Assembly: GCA_050952845.1 (NCBI GenBank)
Contig: JBMNLP010000001.1
Coordinates: 2,852,001-2,916,000 of the forward strand
DNA: 64,000 bases
Source: JAGVSV01 sp050952845
GTDB taxonomy: Bacteria; Bacillota; Clostridia; Christensenellales; Aristaeellaceae
Direction of reading: 5' to 3'
A program made the position numbers and the translations under genes. Of the stretch, positions 7,939 to 18,168 are shown in pieces; positions within the stretch are counted from its first letter, which is position 1; each line of letters begins with the position of its first letter. A model generated the notes under the pieces. The model made no database searches, was not told the DNA's origin, and saw only the letters and a program-made list of their open reading frames with translations.

Positions 7939-9172
7939 TTACCGCAGTTCATCGCGGTACTGCTTTTTATATTGTAACCCGGCTATCAGGCTTGCAGCAG
8001 CACCGCATGCCATGACCCACACTGGGGAAGCACGATTCATGATGATGCCGAAAAGGAAGATGAACAAAGCAGCAGCGCCATTATGGACGAACATGCGCGA
8101 GGCTGAGATCAGCGCAAGATCCTCATTCTTCGTACTGCGCAATACCCCGTAAGGCACGCTGTATTGCGTGATGACAAGCGCAATCATGTAGATGATGTAC
8201 AGGGCAAAGAATCCACCAACTGTCCGAACCCAAGGCACAGCCAACATGCCTATAGCGCATACGCTATAAGCGATGAGCAGCAGCGTACCAGACTGGATAC
8301 GGCGCACCACACGGATAAAAATAAAGCAACCCACCATGTTGGTTGCAACGCTAACCGTAATTAAGAATGTAGACTGTGCATCATTAAGCGAAATATTCCG
8401 GTACCCCGTTAATACAAAGTAGTACATAGCGCCTGTGCCAATACCGCGGAGTAAATGTGGCCACATCATTTTCCTGTATGCAGGCGTATTGATCCTCGCA
8501 AGCACCTCGCGTCTGCCTGTCTTCACCTCAGGGGCAGAAGACTCCGGAGCAGCGGGCTGCAGCCGTGCATAGAACCATGCAGATACCATCATGAGCACCA
8601 CGCCCATGCTAAACAAAGGAGTATAGCTGGCGCTGCCGCGCAGCATCGCATTAGCCGTCAAGCTGATGAGCGCTGCAGCAACGCCACCAAAGATCCCTGA
8701 TAACCCGGATACCCTGGCATATTGCTCCCGCCTAAACAGGCAGGGCATGATTGCATAATCACCTGATGATTTATATGCACTTACGAAGCCAAAAATCACA
8801 ACCCCCGTTAAGGCAACGCCCAGCGCTGCCTTACCTTCTGTTTGCCCTGCCAGCAGCAAGGCTGCAGGCAGAACCCCCATCGCAAAGCCCATGCCGACAA
8901 TCCGCTTCCACATGCCAGGCTTGCTGATGTTTACCCCTGAAAACAGCGCATAGGCGATCATCGCCGCAACTTGCGATGCGTAGCCATATGCGCTGATACC
9001 ACCTTCTGTCACTCCCAACCTCAGAAGGTAAGTCTGCACATAGCTCTCCGCTAAGAAGCTGGAGGCAGCAATATAAAAAACATTGGATACAAGGTGAAAG
9101 CGCAGGTTTCGTTGCTCTACACTATATATGAACTCCTCATTAGCGCCTTCGCTCCCTCGTTGGTTCAGTCAT
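7939..9172 (-). CDS. MFS transporter with a one-base frameshift near the start
   Basis: Integral membrane protein of the major facilitator superfamily with about 12 hydrophobic segments; the uninterrupted part from 9039 is 366 residues. The frame stays open upstream of 9039 and encodes a typical first transmembrane segment (about NEEFIYS to LAESYV, 9040-9140) but contains no usable start codon. An ATG at 9172, just after the preceding gene, reads MTEPTRERRR and stops at 9140. Removing one base around 9143-9150 would join it to the main frame. So either the gene is broken or the read has a one-base error. Last gene of the carbohydrate operon; probably imports or exports the sugar handled by the preceding glycosidase. 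Confidence 0.8.
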
Positions 9173-9175
9173 TTT

Positions 9176-10555
9176 CTACAAACGCTCATAAGCTGGGGCA
9201 CGCGTGTTAATGGTAAAGTCAAACTCCCCGCTGATTGCGTATACCTCGGCCTGTTCAAACGCAAAATGCAGCTGGATCCAACGACCGGACTGCACAAATT
9301 CATCCAATGCGCCACCATTCCAGCGTAACGGAGCATCCAGATGATCGCCTCCCAAGGGGATGAAGTCATCATATGTGTAGCCCGGGATGGGGCCGTCAGC
9401 GCTTAGCTGAGCCCTTAAGGAGCCAAAGGGAACGTTGGCGTTGAGCGTCAAAGAGGGTGTTTTCAATCGCAGCCACTGTGTTACCAGGTTTGCTTTTCCT
9501 TTGCCTGCATCAATGCATACAAACCTGTTGCGTTTCATCGTACCGGGAATAAGCACACTTTCAGGCGGCATGCCTGCTTGCCAATCTCTGGGGTTACCGC
9601 CGTGCTCCGCCCGGTGAGCAGCCGCATAAAACAAAATATCGTCCTCACGTTCGAGCATAGAAACAACGTAACACGATCCGCCGCCATATTCGCCGCGATC
9701 CATTACAGGAAATATCGGTGCATGGGTACGGTTCCACAGCAGCCCGTCATAGGAATAGGCGTACTCGCTGAAAACCGGACCATCCATCACACGCCCAAAG
9801 GGCATGACCTGCTTCCACAACAAACCAATAAAGATATCACCTGCCTCATAGTAATAATGGGGCATGCTATACAGATGCGTTAGCGGTTCGTCGCTGGGCA
9901 GTGGATGCACGATGGCGCGCGGCAGGCTCCAGTGTTCCAAGTCGACGCTTTCCACCAGGCAGATGCGCCGTTCTCCCCAACGCCGACGGGTGGTCACCTG
10001 ATAACGCCCTGTTACAGGGTTGCGCAGTAAAGACATCGTGCAATCCACGAAGGAGGGCACTATGGGCGCATCATTGATTTGGTGCCAATGGATCAGATCA
10101 GGAGAAGCCAGCATGTGCGGAGGATCCTCTACCAAAATGCCATCCTTATACCCATAGCGCGCATGAGGAGATTTGTAGCGCCTTTCCGGGTTTTTTTCCG
10201 TCTTGTCCAGATACAGCACCAAGCCGATGTTCCCGCTTGTCGCCCCAGTCATGTGCGGATATTCACCCTGCGGGTTCACACTGTCCAGCGGCGCAAAGCG
10301 CAGGCCATCCTCACTCCACGCCATGAATCCCATCATGTTCTCATCGTTAATCGTCTTAGATGCGCCGGGAACACCCCCGTATGTCAGCATATAGCCACCC
10401 CCAGGAGCAGGCACTACTGTGCTGGGCCAGATGCCGCGCGGGTTAGCAGCATCTGTGTAGGCCAAATCTGTATACCACTTGGGCTGCTTGAATACACGGC
10501 GCGTGTTGTCGCTACGGTTCAATACAAAATCGTCAAATGCCAGGATGTGCTTCAT
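9176..10555 (-). CDS. Five-bladed beta-propeller glycosidase-like protein (GH32/GH43 clan)
   Basis: 459 residues, no signal peptide, hence cytoplasmic. The sequence has the repeating beta-blade pattern of the GH32/43/62/68 superfamily: an early WP/Asp-rich blade (NPRGIWPSTVV), an SPDLIHW motif near 150 and a second DLEHW motif near 200, with a C-terminal beta-sandwich-like end (about 380-459). Likely releases a monosaccharide from an imported oligosaccharide. Exact family and substrate cannot be told by eye. ATG 10555 lies behind AAGGAGG and overlaps the end of the AraC-type regulator gene by 23 bases, so it is translationally linked within the operon. Confidence 0.65.
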   Translation of the reverse strand: MKHILAFDDFVLNRSDNTRRVFKQPKWYTDLAYTDAANPRGIWPSTVVPAPGGGYMLTYGGVPGASKTINDENMMGFMAWSEDGLRFAPLDSVNPQGEYPHMTGATSGNIGLVLYLDKTEKNPERRYKSPHARYGYKDGILVEDPPHMLASPDLIHWHQINDAPIVPSFVDCTMSLLRNPVTGRYQVTTRRRWGERRICLVESVDLEHWSLPRAIVHPLPSDEPLTHLYSMPHYYYEAGDIFIGLLWKQVMPFGRVMDGPVFSEYAYSYDGLLWNRTHAPIFPVMDRGEYGGGSCYVVSMLEREDDILFYAAAHRAEHGGNPRDWQAGMPPESVLIPGTMKRNRFVCIDAGKGKANLVTQWLRLKTPSLTLNANVPFGSLRAQLSADGPIPGYTYDDFIPLGGDHLDAPLRWNGGALDEFVQSGRWIQLHFAFEQAEVYAISGEFDFTINTRAPAYERL

Positions 10556-12641
10556 GGTTACATTCCTCCTTATCGATTGTAGATTCTCTATATTCGCCAG
10601 GCGTCAGCCCGGTAATACGTTTAAACACCCGGATAAAATAACTACTGCTTGAAAAGCCGGTGGCAGCGCTCACCCTGTCGAGGCGAAAGTCTGTATCAGT
10701 CAGCAGCGCCTTGGCTTGTTCTATACGGTATTGATTCAAGTAATTGACAAAGGTCATTTGATGTGCATCCTTAATCACATCCCCTACCCTTTGGCGCGTG
10801 GCGCCAACAGCTTCGGCAATATCCTCCAGCGAGAATTGTATGTGGAAATTAGCAGCAATATATTCGTCGATAGCCTTCAACAGCACTTCTGATGTTTTTG
10901 ACTGCCCTTCCTGTTGTGACTGCAGAGCCGCTGCCTGGCGCGCCAATCGATTCAGCAACCGGTGTGCCTTGCGCCGGGTTTTATCCCCAGCAGCCTTATA
11001 CAGCCCCGTTGCCGCTTCAAAAAGGATGTCAGGCTTTGATTCACAGGCTTCACATATCGCGGTAACCGCTATAAACATCCGCCATCCATATTCCTCCTCC
11101 GTCAAATTGGCAGACAACCATGCTTCAACAACATCCAGGGTTTCCGATGCCATCTCCGGAATCTTTGCCAGAACAGCAGCATACTGATCCTGCTTGCAAG
11201 CAAGAGCTTGTATGGCGTGCCATGTTGCCGTATAAGACAGGTTTGCAGACATTGCCACAGCTTGTGCAAGGGAAGCCTCGGCACGGCTTTGATACAGCTC
11301 ATGCAGAGGGCGCGCCTTATCTGCCAGAGCCAGGGAAAAGCGTCTGATATCCAGGGTTTTATCCAGAATTTCTACAACAGCCTCTGTGTTCTGTTCCCGG
11401 GTAAACACATAAACATAATCAGCACCATCATGAAACAACTCGCCTTCTCCAACAGCCTGCTCAAGCTGCTCCTCCAGGTGCGCAGGCAAAAAATGCTCCT
11501 TCGCGCGGATGATTAAAACATAATAATGCTGCCCTTCGCTTGATATGATAGCAGGCGGAGTGCCTCTCAAGCCAGCGGCCATCTGCGCGCGTAAAAGCTT
11601 GCGCCGCGCTTCTTCCATGTTGTTCACAGCTCTATGAAAACGATCCTGCAAGCGCAGATAGGAAGTATGGATAAAGAAAAACTCACCCGCAGCGGACCTC
11701 GTTCCTTCGCCTATATCATCCACCAGTCGCCTGACCGGACGGTACAATGTCGCAGCAAGCGCAAACGCAAGCACCACCACCACCGCCATTAACACCAGCG
11801 ATATCATCGTAATGCTCCAGGCGGTGGCATCCAGCTTTGCAAAAAGCTGACGGGTCTGAATATCCGCAACAATATGAAGACGTGTCCCGCCGACACTGCG
11901 GGATACGCGTAAAGCATCTTCCGCGTCTTCTGCCGCTTCGCCCAGCATATAAATCACTGTACCTGCATCATCCACCAGCGATGTTGTATACGTTTCCCTC
12001 GCCATGCCTGCAGAGGCTCGATAGTTTTCCATCATATGCTCCACGTCAAAAAGGAATATTCCTGCAACATGGCGCACCGGCGGCTGTATTACAGCACAGT
12101 AATAATAGGCGCCGGAACGCGCCACTTCATCAAGCAACACAGGATTGGTTACCCTCACCATCCTTTGCTGTGTTGCCAGGGCTACCTGTTCCCTCAGCCA
12201 GGCAAAGCGCGGGTTGTTCATATCCGTCACACCATAGTTGGATGCAAAAACCACATCGCTTCGGGTATCGTACAGACAAATCCGAGTATAGTCGCCAATC
12301 GTTGCAGAAAGGATGTTCATGGAGTTCAATAGATCCATCTTTTCCAGAACCATTAGCGCAGACAAACTGTTGACCTTGAACAGGGTGCCCATATCGGTCA
12401 GCAGATGGTACAACAGCTGCTGTGCATTCTGCAGCGCGGAAGCAAAATATCCCGCAAATGCATCCAGGCTGCTTTCAGCGAGCGCTTGTGCCTGCATTGC
12501 CATATCATGCTTGATGCGGTGAAGAAAGTACCCATTGAACAGCAGGCTTGGAAGAAGGCTCAGCATGATCAGCGCCGCAAGAAGCTGCACAAAAAAGCGT
12601 CGATTCTGGACAAAACGCCTCAAAGACATGCGCTTCTTCAT
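10533..12641 (-). CDS. Membrane-bound AraC-family transcriptional regulator
   Basis: 702 residues. A transmembrane helix at about 15-40 and another at about 275-300 bracket an extracellular sensor domain of ~235 residues; a cytoplasmic linker with coiled-coil character follows; the last ~100 residues are a double helix-turn-helix AraC domain (FSLEDIAEAVG and VSAATGFSSSSYFIRVFKRITGLTPGEYR). This is the YesN/YtdP-type layout found beside LplABC-type importers in Firmicutes. It probably senses the transported sugar outside the cell and activates the 16112-7939 operon in which it lies. It starts 8 bases after the stop of the upstream permease gene. Confidence 0.88.
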   Translation of the reverse strand: MKKRMSLRRFVQNRRFFVQLLAALIMLSLLPSLLFNGYFLHRIKHDMAMQAQALAESSLDAFAGYFASALQNAQQLLYHLLTDMGTLFKVNSLSALMVLEKMDLLNSMNILSATIGDYTRICLYDTRSDVVFASNYGVTDMNNPRFAWLREQVALATQQRMVRVTNPVLLDEVARSGAYYYCAVIQPPVRHVAGIFLFDVEHMMENYRASAGMARETYTTSLVDDAGTVIYMLGEAAEDAEDALRVSRSVGGTRLHIVADIQTRQLFAKLDATAWSITMISLVLMAVVVVLAFALAATLYRPVRRLVDDIGEGTRSAAGEFFFIHTSYLRLQDRFHRAVNNMEEARRKLLRAQMAAGLRGTPPAIISSEGQHYYVLIIRAKEHFLPAHLEEQLEQAVGEGELFHDGADYVYVFTREQNTEAVVEILDKTLDIRRFSLALADKARPLHELYQSRAEASLAQAVAMSANLSYTATWHAIQALACKQDQYAAVLAKIPEMASETLDVVEAWLSANLTEEEYGWRMFIAVTAICEACESKPDILFEAATGLYKAAGDKTRRKAHRLLNRLARQAAALQSQQEGQSKTSEVLLKAIDEYIAANFHIQFSLEDIAEAVGATRQRVGDVIKDAHQMTFVNYLNQYRIEQAKALLTDTDFRLDRVSAATGFSSSSYFIRVFKRITGLTPGEYRESTIDKEECNHEAHPGI

Positions 12642-12648
12642 TTCCTGG

Positions 12649-13554
12649 TCAACCCTTTACAGACCCCAGGACCAATCCTTTAATAAAATACTTCTGGGCA
12701 AACGGATAGAACAGCAGCACCGGCACTGTGGTGACAAACACGGCCGCCTTCTTCACGTTTTCCGATGGTACGCGCAGCAGCGTCTGTTCCATAGCAGCGA
12801 GGTTGTCTGTGTAGAACATGCTTAGCGTGTTGATCATCTGTCGCACGACCATCTGCAACGGCCATTGGTCACTGGAACGCAAATAGATGGAAGGAGCAAA
12901 CCACGAATTCCACTGCGCCACGCCATAAAACAACGACATGGTAGCCATGACGGGCAATGAAATGGGCAGCATGACCCGCACCAGAATCTGCACATCGTTC
13001 GCACCGTCGAGCATAGCGGCTTCCTCTAACTCGTCAGGCAATTCCATAAAGAAATTTCGCATCAGGAACACATACCATGAACTAACTGCGCCGGGCACAA
13101 TACACGCCCACAGCGATCCATATAAGCCTGTAAATTTGACCACCAGGAAGGTGGGGATCAGTCCACCGCCTATCAGCATGGGGATATATACAATATAGGT
13201 CAACATCTTGCGATAAGGAAGATATTTTTTTGACAATGTATAGGCACACATGGTAGTTAGCGAAAGAGAAACCGACGTGCCTGCAATCACTAAGAAAGCG
13301 GAATTGGCAAACCCTTTCCAGATTAGATTAGAGCTGATAAGCAAGTAATCATAAGCGGAAAAATCCCATTTTCTTGGAACAATGGAATAGTGCGAACCCA
13401 GCATTGCCTCGTTTGGCGTAACAGATTGAAAGAATATAATAAAGAAAGGTATGACAATCAACAGCATAAGCAGGGTGACTGCGGCATAGACCGTAAAAAC
13501 CAGCGCGACATCGGAGCCACGCAAGCGGATCGGCCTGCGTTTCTTTATACTCAT
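12649..13554 (-). CDS. Carbohydrate ABC transporter permease (LplC/YtcP type)
   Basis: 301 residues with six predicted membrane segments and the MalG-like cytoplasmic EAA loop (ELEEAAMLDGANDVQILVRV near 185-205) that contacts the ATPase. Ends in the VLGSVKG signature common to this permease class. Pairs with the permease encoded 18 bases upstream and with the solute-binding protein at 14604. No ATPase gene is present; such systems usually share an MsmX-type ATPase encoded elsewhere. Confidence 0.92.
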   Translation of the reverse strand: MSIKKRRPIRLRGSDVALVFTVYAAVTLLMLLIVIPFFIIFFQSVTPNEAMLGSHYSIVPRKWDFSAYDYLLISSNLIWKGFANSAFLVIAGTSVSLSLTTMCAYTLSKKYLPYRKMLTYIVYIPMLIGGGLIPTFLVVKFTGLYGSLWACIVPGAVSSWYVFLMRNFFMELPDELEEAAMLDGANDVQILVRVMLPISLPVMATMSLFYGVAQWNSWFAPSIYLRSSDQWPLQMVVRQMINTLSMFYTDNLAAMEQTLLRVPSENVKKAAVFVTTVPVLLFYPFAQKYFIKGLVLGSVKG

Positions 13555-13572
13555 GTTGGCATCCTCCTCCCG

Positions 13573-14538
13573 TTAAAACAACGATTCCCGACCCAGTTTT
13601 GTAGCCGCATAGTTAGCCAGCATCATCATGACAAAGCCGATCGCCGTTTTAAACAGGCCGACGGCGGTAGAGAAAGAATATTTCAAATCAACAATCCCTG
13701 CCCGGTACACAAAAGTATCGATAATATCGCCTGTCTCGTACACCAGCTCATTGTACAGCATCAACACCTGCTCAAACCCTGCGTTGAGAATACCGCCCAT
13801 GCTCAGGATTAACTGGATGCTCATAATATTGTACAGCATAGGCAGGCTGATGTACCTCATCTGCTGAAAACGGCTCGCGCCGTCCAGCACAGCGCTTTCA
13901 TAAAGCTGCGGATCAACACCGGCAAGCGTAGCCAGGTAAATGATGCTGCCCCACCCTACGCTTTGCCAAACCGAGGAAAAGACCAGCACCCAGATAAAAG
14001 TTGCGTTGCTGTTCAAAAAGTTGACAGGCTGCCCACCCAGCGATTCGATAATGTAGTTTACAGTTCCGTCGCTGTGGGACAACAATGCACGCAATATACC
14101 GGACAATACCACCCAGGAAAGAAAATGAGGCAGGTAGGAGACGGTCTGCACCAGCTTCTTATATCGGAGCTGCCGGATTTCATTAAGAAACAGCGCAAGA
14201 ATTACCGGCGCAGGAAAGCCGAACAACAGCTTCAAGAGGCTGATGCGCAACGTGTTGGTCATTAGCCTGCCGAAATAAAAGGAGTCGATGAACGTGCGGA
14301 AATGCTTCAACCCTACCCAGCGCGCTTTTGCAAACATGCCTTCCAGCCCCAGATGCGGCTTGTAGTCCTGAAAGGCAATGATGACGCCATACATGGGGAT
14401 ATAGCTGTACACAAGGTAGACCAGCAAAGCCGGCAGAATCAGCAAATATAGAAAACGATACCGAACCAGATTAAACCAGAGACCGCGTTTGCGGCCAGGC
14501 GCAGGGTGCCCTGCTGTGCTGATGCGCACATCTTTCAC
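13573..14538 (-). CDS. Carbohydrate ABC transporter permease (LplB type)
   Basis: 321 residues. A basic N-terminus precedes six membrane segments; the EAA loop (LYESAVLDGASRFQQMRYISLP) lies near residues 215-235. The motif YVYSYIPMYGVIIAFQDYK-like segment at about 40-60 is typical of LplB/YteP proteins. Forms the heterodimeric channel with the product of the next gene. Lies between the solute-binding protein gene and LplC in the standard order. Confidence 0.92.
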   Translation of the reverse strand: MKDVRISTAGHPAPGRKRGLWFNLVRYRFLYLLILPALLVYLVYSYIPMYGVIIAFQDYKPHLGLEGMFAKARWVGLKHFRTFIDSFYFGRLMTNTLRISLLKLLFGFPAPVILALFLNEIRQLRYKKLVQTVSYLPHFLSWVVLSGILRALLSHSDGTVNYIIESLGGQPVNFLNSNATFIWVLVFSSVWQSVGWGSIIYLATLAGVDPQLYESAVLDGASRFQQMRYISLPMLYNIMSIQLILSMGGILNAGFEQVLMLYNELVYETGDIIDTFVYRAGIVDLKYSFSTAVGLFKTAIGFVMMMLANYAATKLGRESLF

Positions 14539-14556
14539 CTGCCTTGCGTGTAGTGA

Positions 14557-14579
14557 GGGAGGCGGATATACCGCCTCCC
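14557..14579 (-). promoter_or_regulatory. Stable intercistronic hairpin behind a solute-binding protein gene
   Basis: Perfect 9 bp GC-rich stem GGGAGGCGG / CCGCCTCCC with the loop ATATA, between the solute-binding protein gene and its permeases and with no T-run. Such hairpins typically protect the 3' end of the binding-protein message or attenuate the permease genes, giving more binding protein than channel. Confidence 0.7.
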
Positions 14580-14603
14580 GAAGTTGTCAGCCTGTGCTAT
14601 TAA

Positions 14604-16112
14604 CTATTGATTGAGATATGCCTGATACTGTTCATTGCGGTCCAGTGTGTACTGCTCGCCGCCCATCTCAAGCCATGTATTCATGATGCTGTCCCATTGA
14701 TCCAGCGGGGTTTCACCAGCAAGCACTTTGGCAAGCTGTTCTCTGTAGTAGGTATCCAGATCAGCCTGCTTATCATAGGATGCCATTGCCGTGTTATCGT
14801 AGGCTACAAGTTTATCCGGCCTGTCAAAACCCGGCAGATCCGTTAATGATTTGATGAGTGTGCGATACAGGACGAGGGCACGATCTTTCCCAGCAAAGAA
14901 TCCCCATGGAGCCAAGTCCGTTTGCATCTGAGGTATATAGCAACTATAGCACAATGCAACCCCTGATTCACCTTTCAGGATCACCGGCGCATTGTCCTCC
15001 ACAACATAGGTCAATCCCTCAATGCCATAGGTGAGCATGACTGTGCCTTCCGGGGTATACAGATAGTTGTAGTAACGAGCCACAGCATCCAGATCCTTGC
15101 AGCTGGAAGTTACCACGTTCATGTGGGAGTAAGCCATTTCATTGGGAAGAGCATTGACGGCATCCTCCAGGCCAATCAGGTTGATGGGCTCATACCAGGC
15201 TTCCGGTACTTTCTCTTCAAGCGTCACCCGACCGCCGATGGGCGCGCTGTACCAGCCAGCCACTGCTCCAAGTTGATTGTTTATAAGCCAGTCGAGGCGC
15301 TGATCATCGCCGGAAAGCAGAGCTTCAGGCGGGAGGTATCCCTTTTCCTGCCATTCGATTAGTTTGCCAAGCAGGGTTTTAAAATTCGGATGCATGCCCG
15401 GGTGACGCAGCACACCCTCTGCATCCAGCCACCAGGAGTTCCCGGCAGGCAAGAAGGCAGTGGCTAAAATGCCCTGGACATTGCCACCCCATATTGTGCC
15501 GCAGAGGCCATATGTGTCGTCTATTCCATTGCCATCGGGATCTTGTGTCTTGACAGCCTCCATGTATAGCTCAAAGTCCTCAATTGTAACAGGCATCTCC
15601 ATGCCCAGCTTCTCCAACCAGTCTGTCCGGATTTGGACAGAATTAGCCCGCGCCATTGTGGCAATCATGGGAAATCCGATATCCATGCCCTGATAGCGCA
15701 TTTCCTCGCGTGCTTTGGCAGTCAGCGCAGAATTTGCTACGTTTTCAAGATAATTCGGCACCTTCTCAGCAATGAGGTCGGTCAGGTCAATGATAACGCC
15801 ATCATTATAAAACTCAATGGCTTGGCTGAGGGAAACACGGCAAATGATGTCGAGTTGATCGCCGGCTGCAATCGTCATGTTAACGCGATTCCAGTACTGA
15901 TCACTTGGGAAATACAACGGCTGCACATCTACGTTGATGGCATCAATGATTGCCTGGTGTACCTGCTGTGCTTCGGGGTTTTTCAGTTGTTCGCTGAATC
16001 CGTCATCAACCTGTGCGAACACGATCACAGACGGCGCTGCCTTTACTTCAACGAAAGGCATTGCGGTGAGCAGCAGCACTCCAGCTGCCAGAAGAGCAAG
16101 CAGTTTTCTCAT
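14604..16112 (-). CDS. Extracellular solute-binding protein, family 1 (carbohydrate ABC transporter)
   Basis: 502 residues. N-terminal signal peptide (MRKLLALLAAG, hydrophobic core, then VEVKA before the mature part) without a lipobox cysteine, so it may be released or wall-associated rather than a classical lipoprotein. The mature part has the LplA-type solute-binding fold: DQYWNRVNMTIAAGDQLDI near 85, TQDPDGNGIDDTYGL near 185 (a calcium-like loop seen in this class). Start chosen at ATG 16112 behind GGAGG, rather than the earlier ATG at 16127. First gene of an operon with two permeases, an AraC regulator, a glycosidase and an MFS protein. Ligand unknown, probably an oligosaccharide. Confidence 0.9.
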   Translation of the reverse strand: MRKLLALLAAGVLLLTAMPFVEVKAAPSVIVFAQVDDGFSEQLKNPEAQQVHQAIIDAINVDVQPLYFPSDQYWNRVNMTIAAGDQLDIICRVSLSQAIEFYNDGVIIDLTDLIAEKVPNYLENVANSALTAKAREEMRYQGMDIGFPMIATMARANSVQIRTDWLEKLGMEMPVTIEDFELYMEAVKTQDPDGNGIDDTYGLCGTIWGGNVQGILATAFLPAGNSWWLDAEGVLRHPGMHPNFKTLLGKLIEWQEKGYLPPEALLSGDDQRLDWLINNQLGAVAGWYSAPIGGRVTLEEKVPEAWYEPINLIGLEDAVNALPNEMAYSHMNVVTSSCKDLDAVARYYNYLYTPEGTVMLTYGIEGLTYVVEDNAPVILKGESGVALCYSCYIPQMQTDLAPWGFFAGKDRALVLYRTLIKSLTDLPGFDRPDKLVAYDNTAMASYDKQADLDTYYREQLAKVLAGETPLDQWDSIMNTWLEMGGEQYTLDRNEQYQAYLNQ

Positions 16113-16188
16113 GAAATTTTCCTCCATTTCGATCTATATATTTTTTATATTACACAAGTGGTTCAGTCAGAACCCCTTTGCTGATATG

Positions 16189-16217
16189 AGTATACCATAA
16201 TTAATATCAGATTGTAA
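16189..16217 (-). promoter_or_regulatory. Promoter of the solute-binding protein operon
   Basis: On the minus strand TTACAA (16217-16212), 17-base spacer, TATACT (16194-16189), in an AT-rich intergenic region about 75 bases before the ATG. Confidence 0.65.
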
Positions 16218-16341
16218 TAGTAATATTGTATATTTTGCAGAAATCGAAGATTGTTCAATCAACACTCCTGTGTCTTTGTGCTTTCATAATAATCTTAACA
16301 CATAGAAAAAATGTAGCGCCATACTGAATTTGCTTTTTGCT

Positions 16342-18168
16342 CTAATACGTCTCAAACTGCGCGTAGTACAGCTTGGCGTAGAACCCGTTCATCGCCATCA
16401 GCTCTTCATGGGTGCCCTGTTCGACGATGTTGCCGCCGTGGACCACCAAGATGTGATCGGCGTTGCGGATGGTAGACAGGCGATGGGCGATGACGAAGCT
16501 GGTGCGGCCGCGCATCAATTCGCGCATGGCTTTCTGGATGCGCTGCTCGGTGCGGGTGTCCACATTGGAGGTGGCTTCGTCTAAGATCAGCATCTTGGCG
16601 TCCAGCAGCATCGCCCGCGCGATGGTGAGCAGCTGCTGCTGCCCCTTGGAGATGCTGACGCCGCCGTCGCCGATGACGGTATCGTAGCCCTGAGGCAGGC
16701 GCATGATGAAGCTGTGGATCATGGCTGCCTTCGCCGCCTTCTCCACATCAGCCCGGGTAACGCCGGGCTTGCCGTAGGCGATGTTCTCATATACGGTGCC
16801 GTGGAACAGCCAGGTGTCCTGCAGCACCATGGCGTAGGCGCCGCGCAGGCTGCTGCGGGTCAGGCTGCGGATGTCCCGGTCGTCCACGAGGATGCCGCCG
16901 CTGTCGATGTCGTAGAAGCGCATCAGCAGGTTGATGATGGTGGTTTTGCCGGCGCCGGTGGGCCCCACGATGGCCACCAGCTGACCGGGCCTGGCTTCCA
17001 TGCTGAAGCCCTGGATCACAGGCATATCCTTCAGGTAGCCGAAATCCACCCTGTCCAACAGCACATCGCCGTATACATCCTGCAAAATCATCGCGTCGTC
17101 AGCGTCCGGCGATTCGGGCAGTTCATCGATCAGCCGGAACACGCGCTCCGCCGCTGCAAAAGCGGACTGCAGGTCGCCTATGATGTTGGCTGTTTCATTG
17201 ATAGGGCCTGAAAATTTTCTGGAATACTGCACAAAGGACGATATATCGCCCAGCCCTACGCCACCTGCCAGGTACAGCAGCGCGCCGAACACGCTGACCA
17301 GCACCAGGGACATGTTGTTGATGAAGTTGACAGAAGCCATGATCAGCGCGCCTGCGTGCTCGGAGCGCGTGTAGGCTTCCACCGCCTCGTCATTTCTGAT
17401 GTCAAACAGGGAGACCACCTCATCCTCCCGGCCGTAGGCGCGGGTGGTGGCGTGCCCGTCCATCATCTGCTCCATGAAGCCATTGAGCTCGCCTAACTTG
17501 GCTGAGCGCTTCCTGAACAGCGGGCGCACCCTGCGCGTGATGTACCGGGTAAAGATCACGGAAGCCGGCACCGTGATAAAAAACACGGGCACCAGCACCG
17601 GCGCGATGGTCAGCATCATGATCAGCGACACGGTGACCGTGATGACGGAGTGCAGCATCTGAATGATGTCGGAGGAGAGCGATTCGTTGACCGTGTCGAT
17701 GTCATAGCTGACCACGCTGATGATGTCGCCTGTCTGCCGCCGGTCAAAATAGCTAACGGGCAGGGAAACCAGCCGGTTAAGCACGTCCTTACGCATGCGG
17801 TAGATGACATTGCGCCGCAGATGGATAATAACCCGCGACAGGAGATAGCTCAACGCCGCCGATACCGCATAAAACAGCGCCATCAGCAGGGCATAGTAAT
17901 ACACCCTGGGCAAGTCGGCAGCGCCTTGCCCAACACCGATGGCGTCGATGGCCAGGCCGGACAGCTTGGGCCCCACCAGGGAAGCCGAGTTGCTCAGCAT
18001 CACCAGGGTTAGCGCCAGCAGCATCAAAAAACGTTGTTTGCCCAGATAGACCCACAGGCGCCGCAGGATGCCCCTGCGCGATACCGTGACATCACCTAAC
18101 TGTCTGCGATCGCCCGACCTGTCGCCGCGGCTGAGCCGCCCGCCGCCCATCATGCCCGGCCTACTCAT
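16342..18168 (-). CDS. ABC exporter half-transporter, catalytically competent subunit
   Basis: 608 residues: six membrane helices (about 45-330) fused to an ABC ATPase. Walker A GPTGAGKTT, signature ISKGQQQ (variant of LSGGQ), Walker B MLILDEATSNVD with the catalytic Glu, and H-loop IAHRLST are all present. Together with the next-encoded partner it forms a heterodimeric multidrug or peptide exporter of the TM287/288 type. Start chosen at ATG 18168, which is behind AAGGGGG and overlaps the partner gene; a GTG at 18174 is an alternative. Probably repressed by the MarR protein of the same operon. Confidence 0.9.
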   Translation of the reverse strand: MSRPGMMGGGRLSRGDRSGDRRQLGDVTVSRRGILRRLWVYLGKQRFLMLLALTLVMLSNSASLVGPKLSGLAIDAIGVGQGAADLPRVYYYALLMALFYAVSAALSYLLSRVIIHLRRNVIYRMRKDVLNRLVSLPVSYFDRRQTGDIISVVSYDIDTVNESLSSDIIQMLHSVITVTVSLIMMLTIAPVLVPVFFITVPASVIFTRYITRRVRPLFRKRSAKLGELNGFMEQMMDGHATTRAYGREDEVVSLFDIRNDEAVEAYTRSEHAGALIMASVNFINNMSLVLVSVFGALLYLAGGVGLGDISSFVQYSRKFSGPINETANIIGDLQSAFAAAERVFRLIDELPESPDADDAMILQDVYGDVLLDRVDFGYLKDMPVIQGFSMEARPGQLVAIVGPTGAGKTTIINLLMRFYDIDSGGILVDDRDIRSLTRSSLRGAYAMVLQDTWLFHGTVYENIAYGKPGVTRADVEKAAKAAMIHSFIMRLPQGYDTVIGDGGVSISKGQQQLLTIARAMLLDAKMLILDEATSNVDTRTEQRIQKAMRELMRGRTSFVIAHRLSTIRNADHILVVHGGNIVEQGTHEELMAMNGFYAKLYYAQFETY

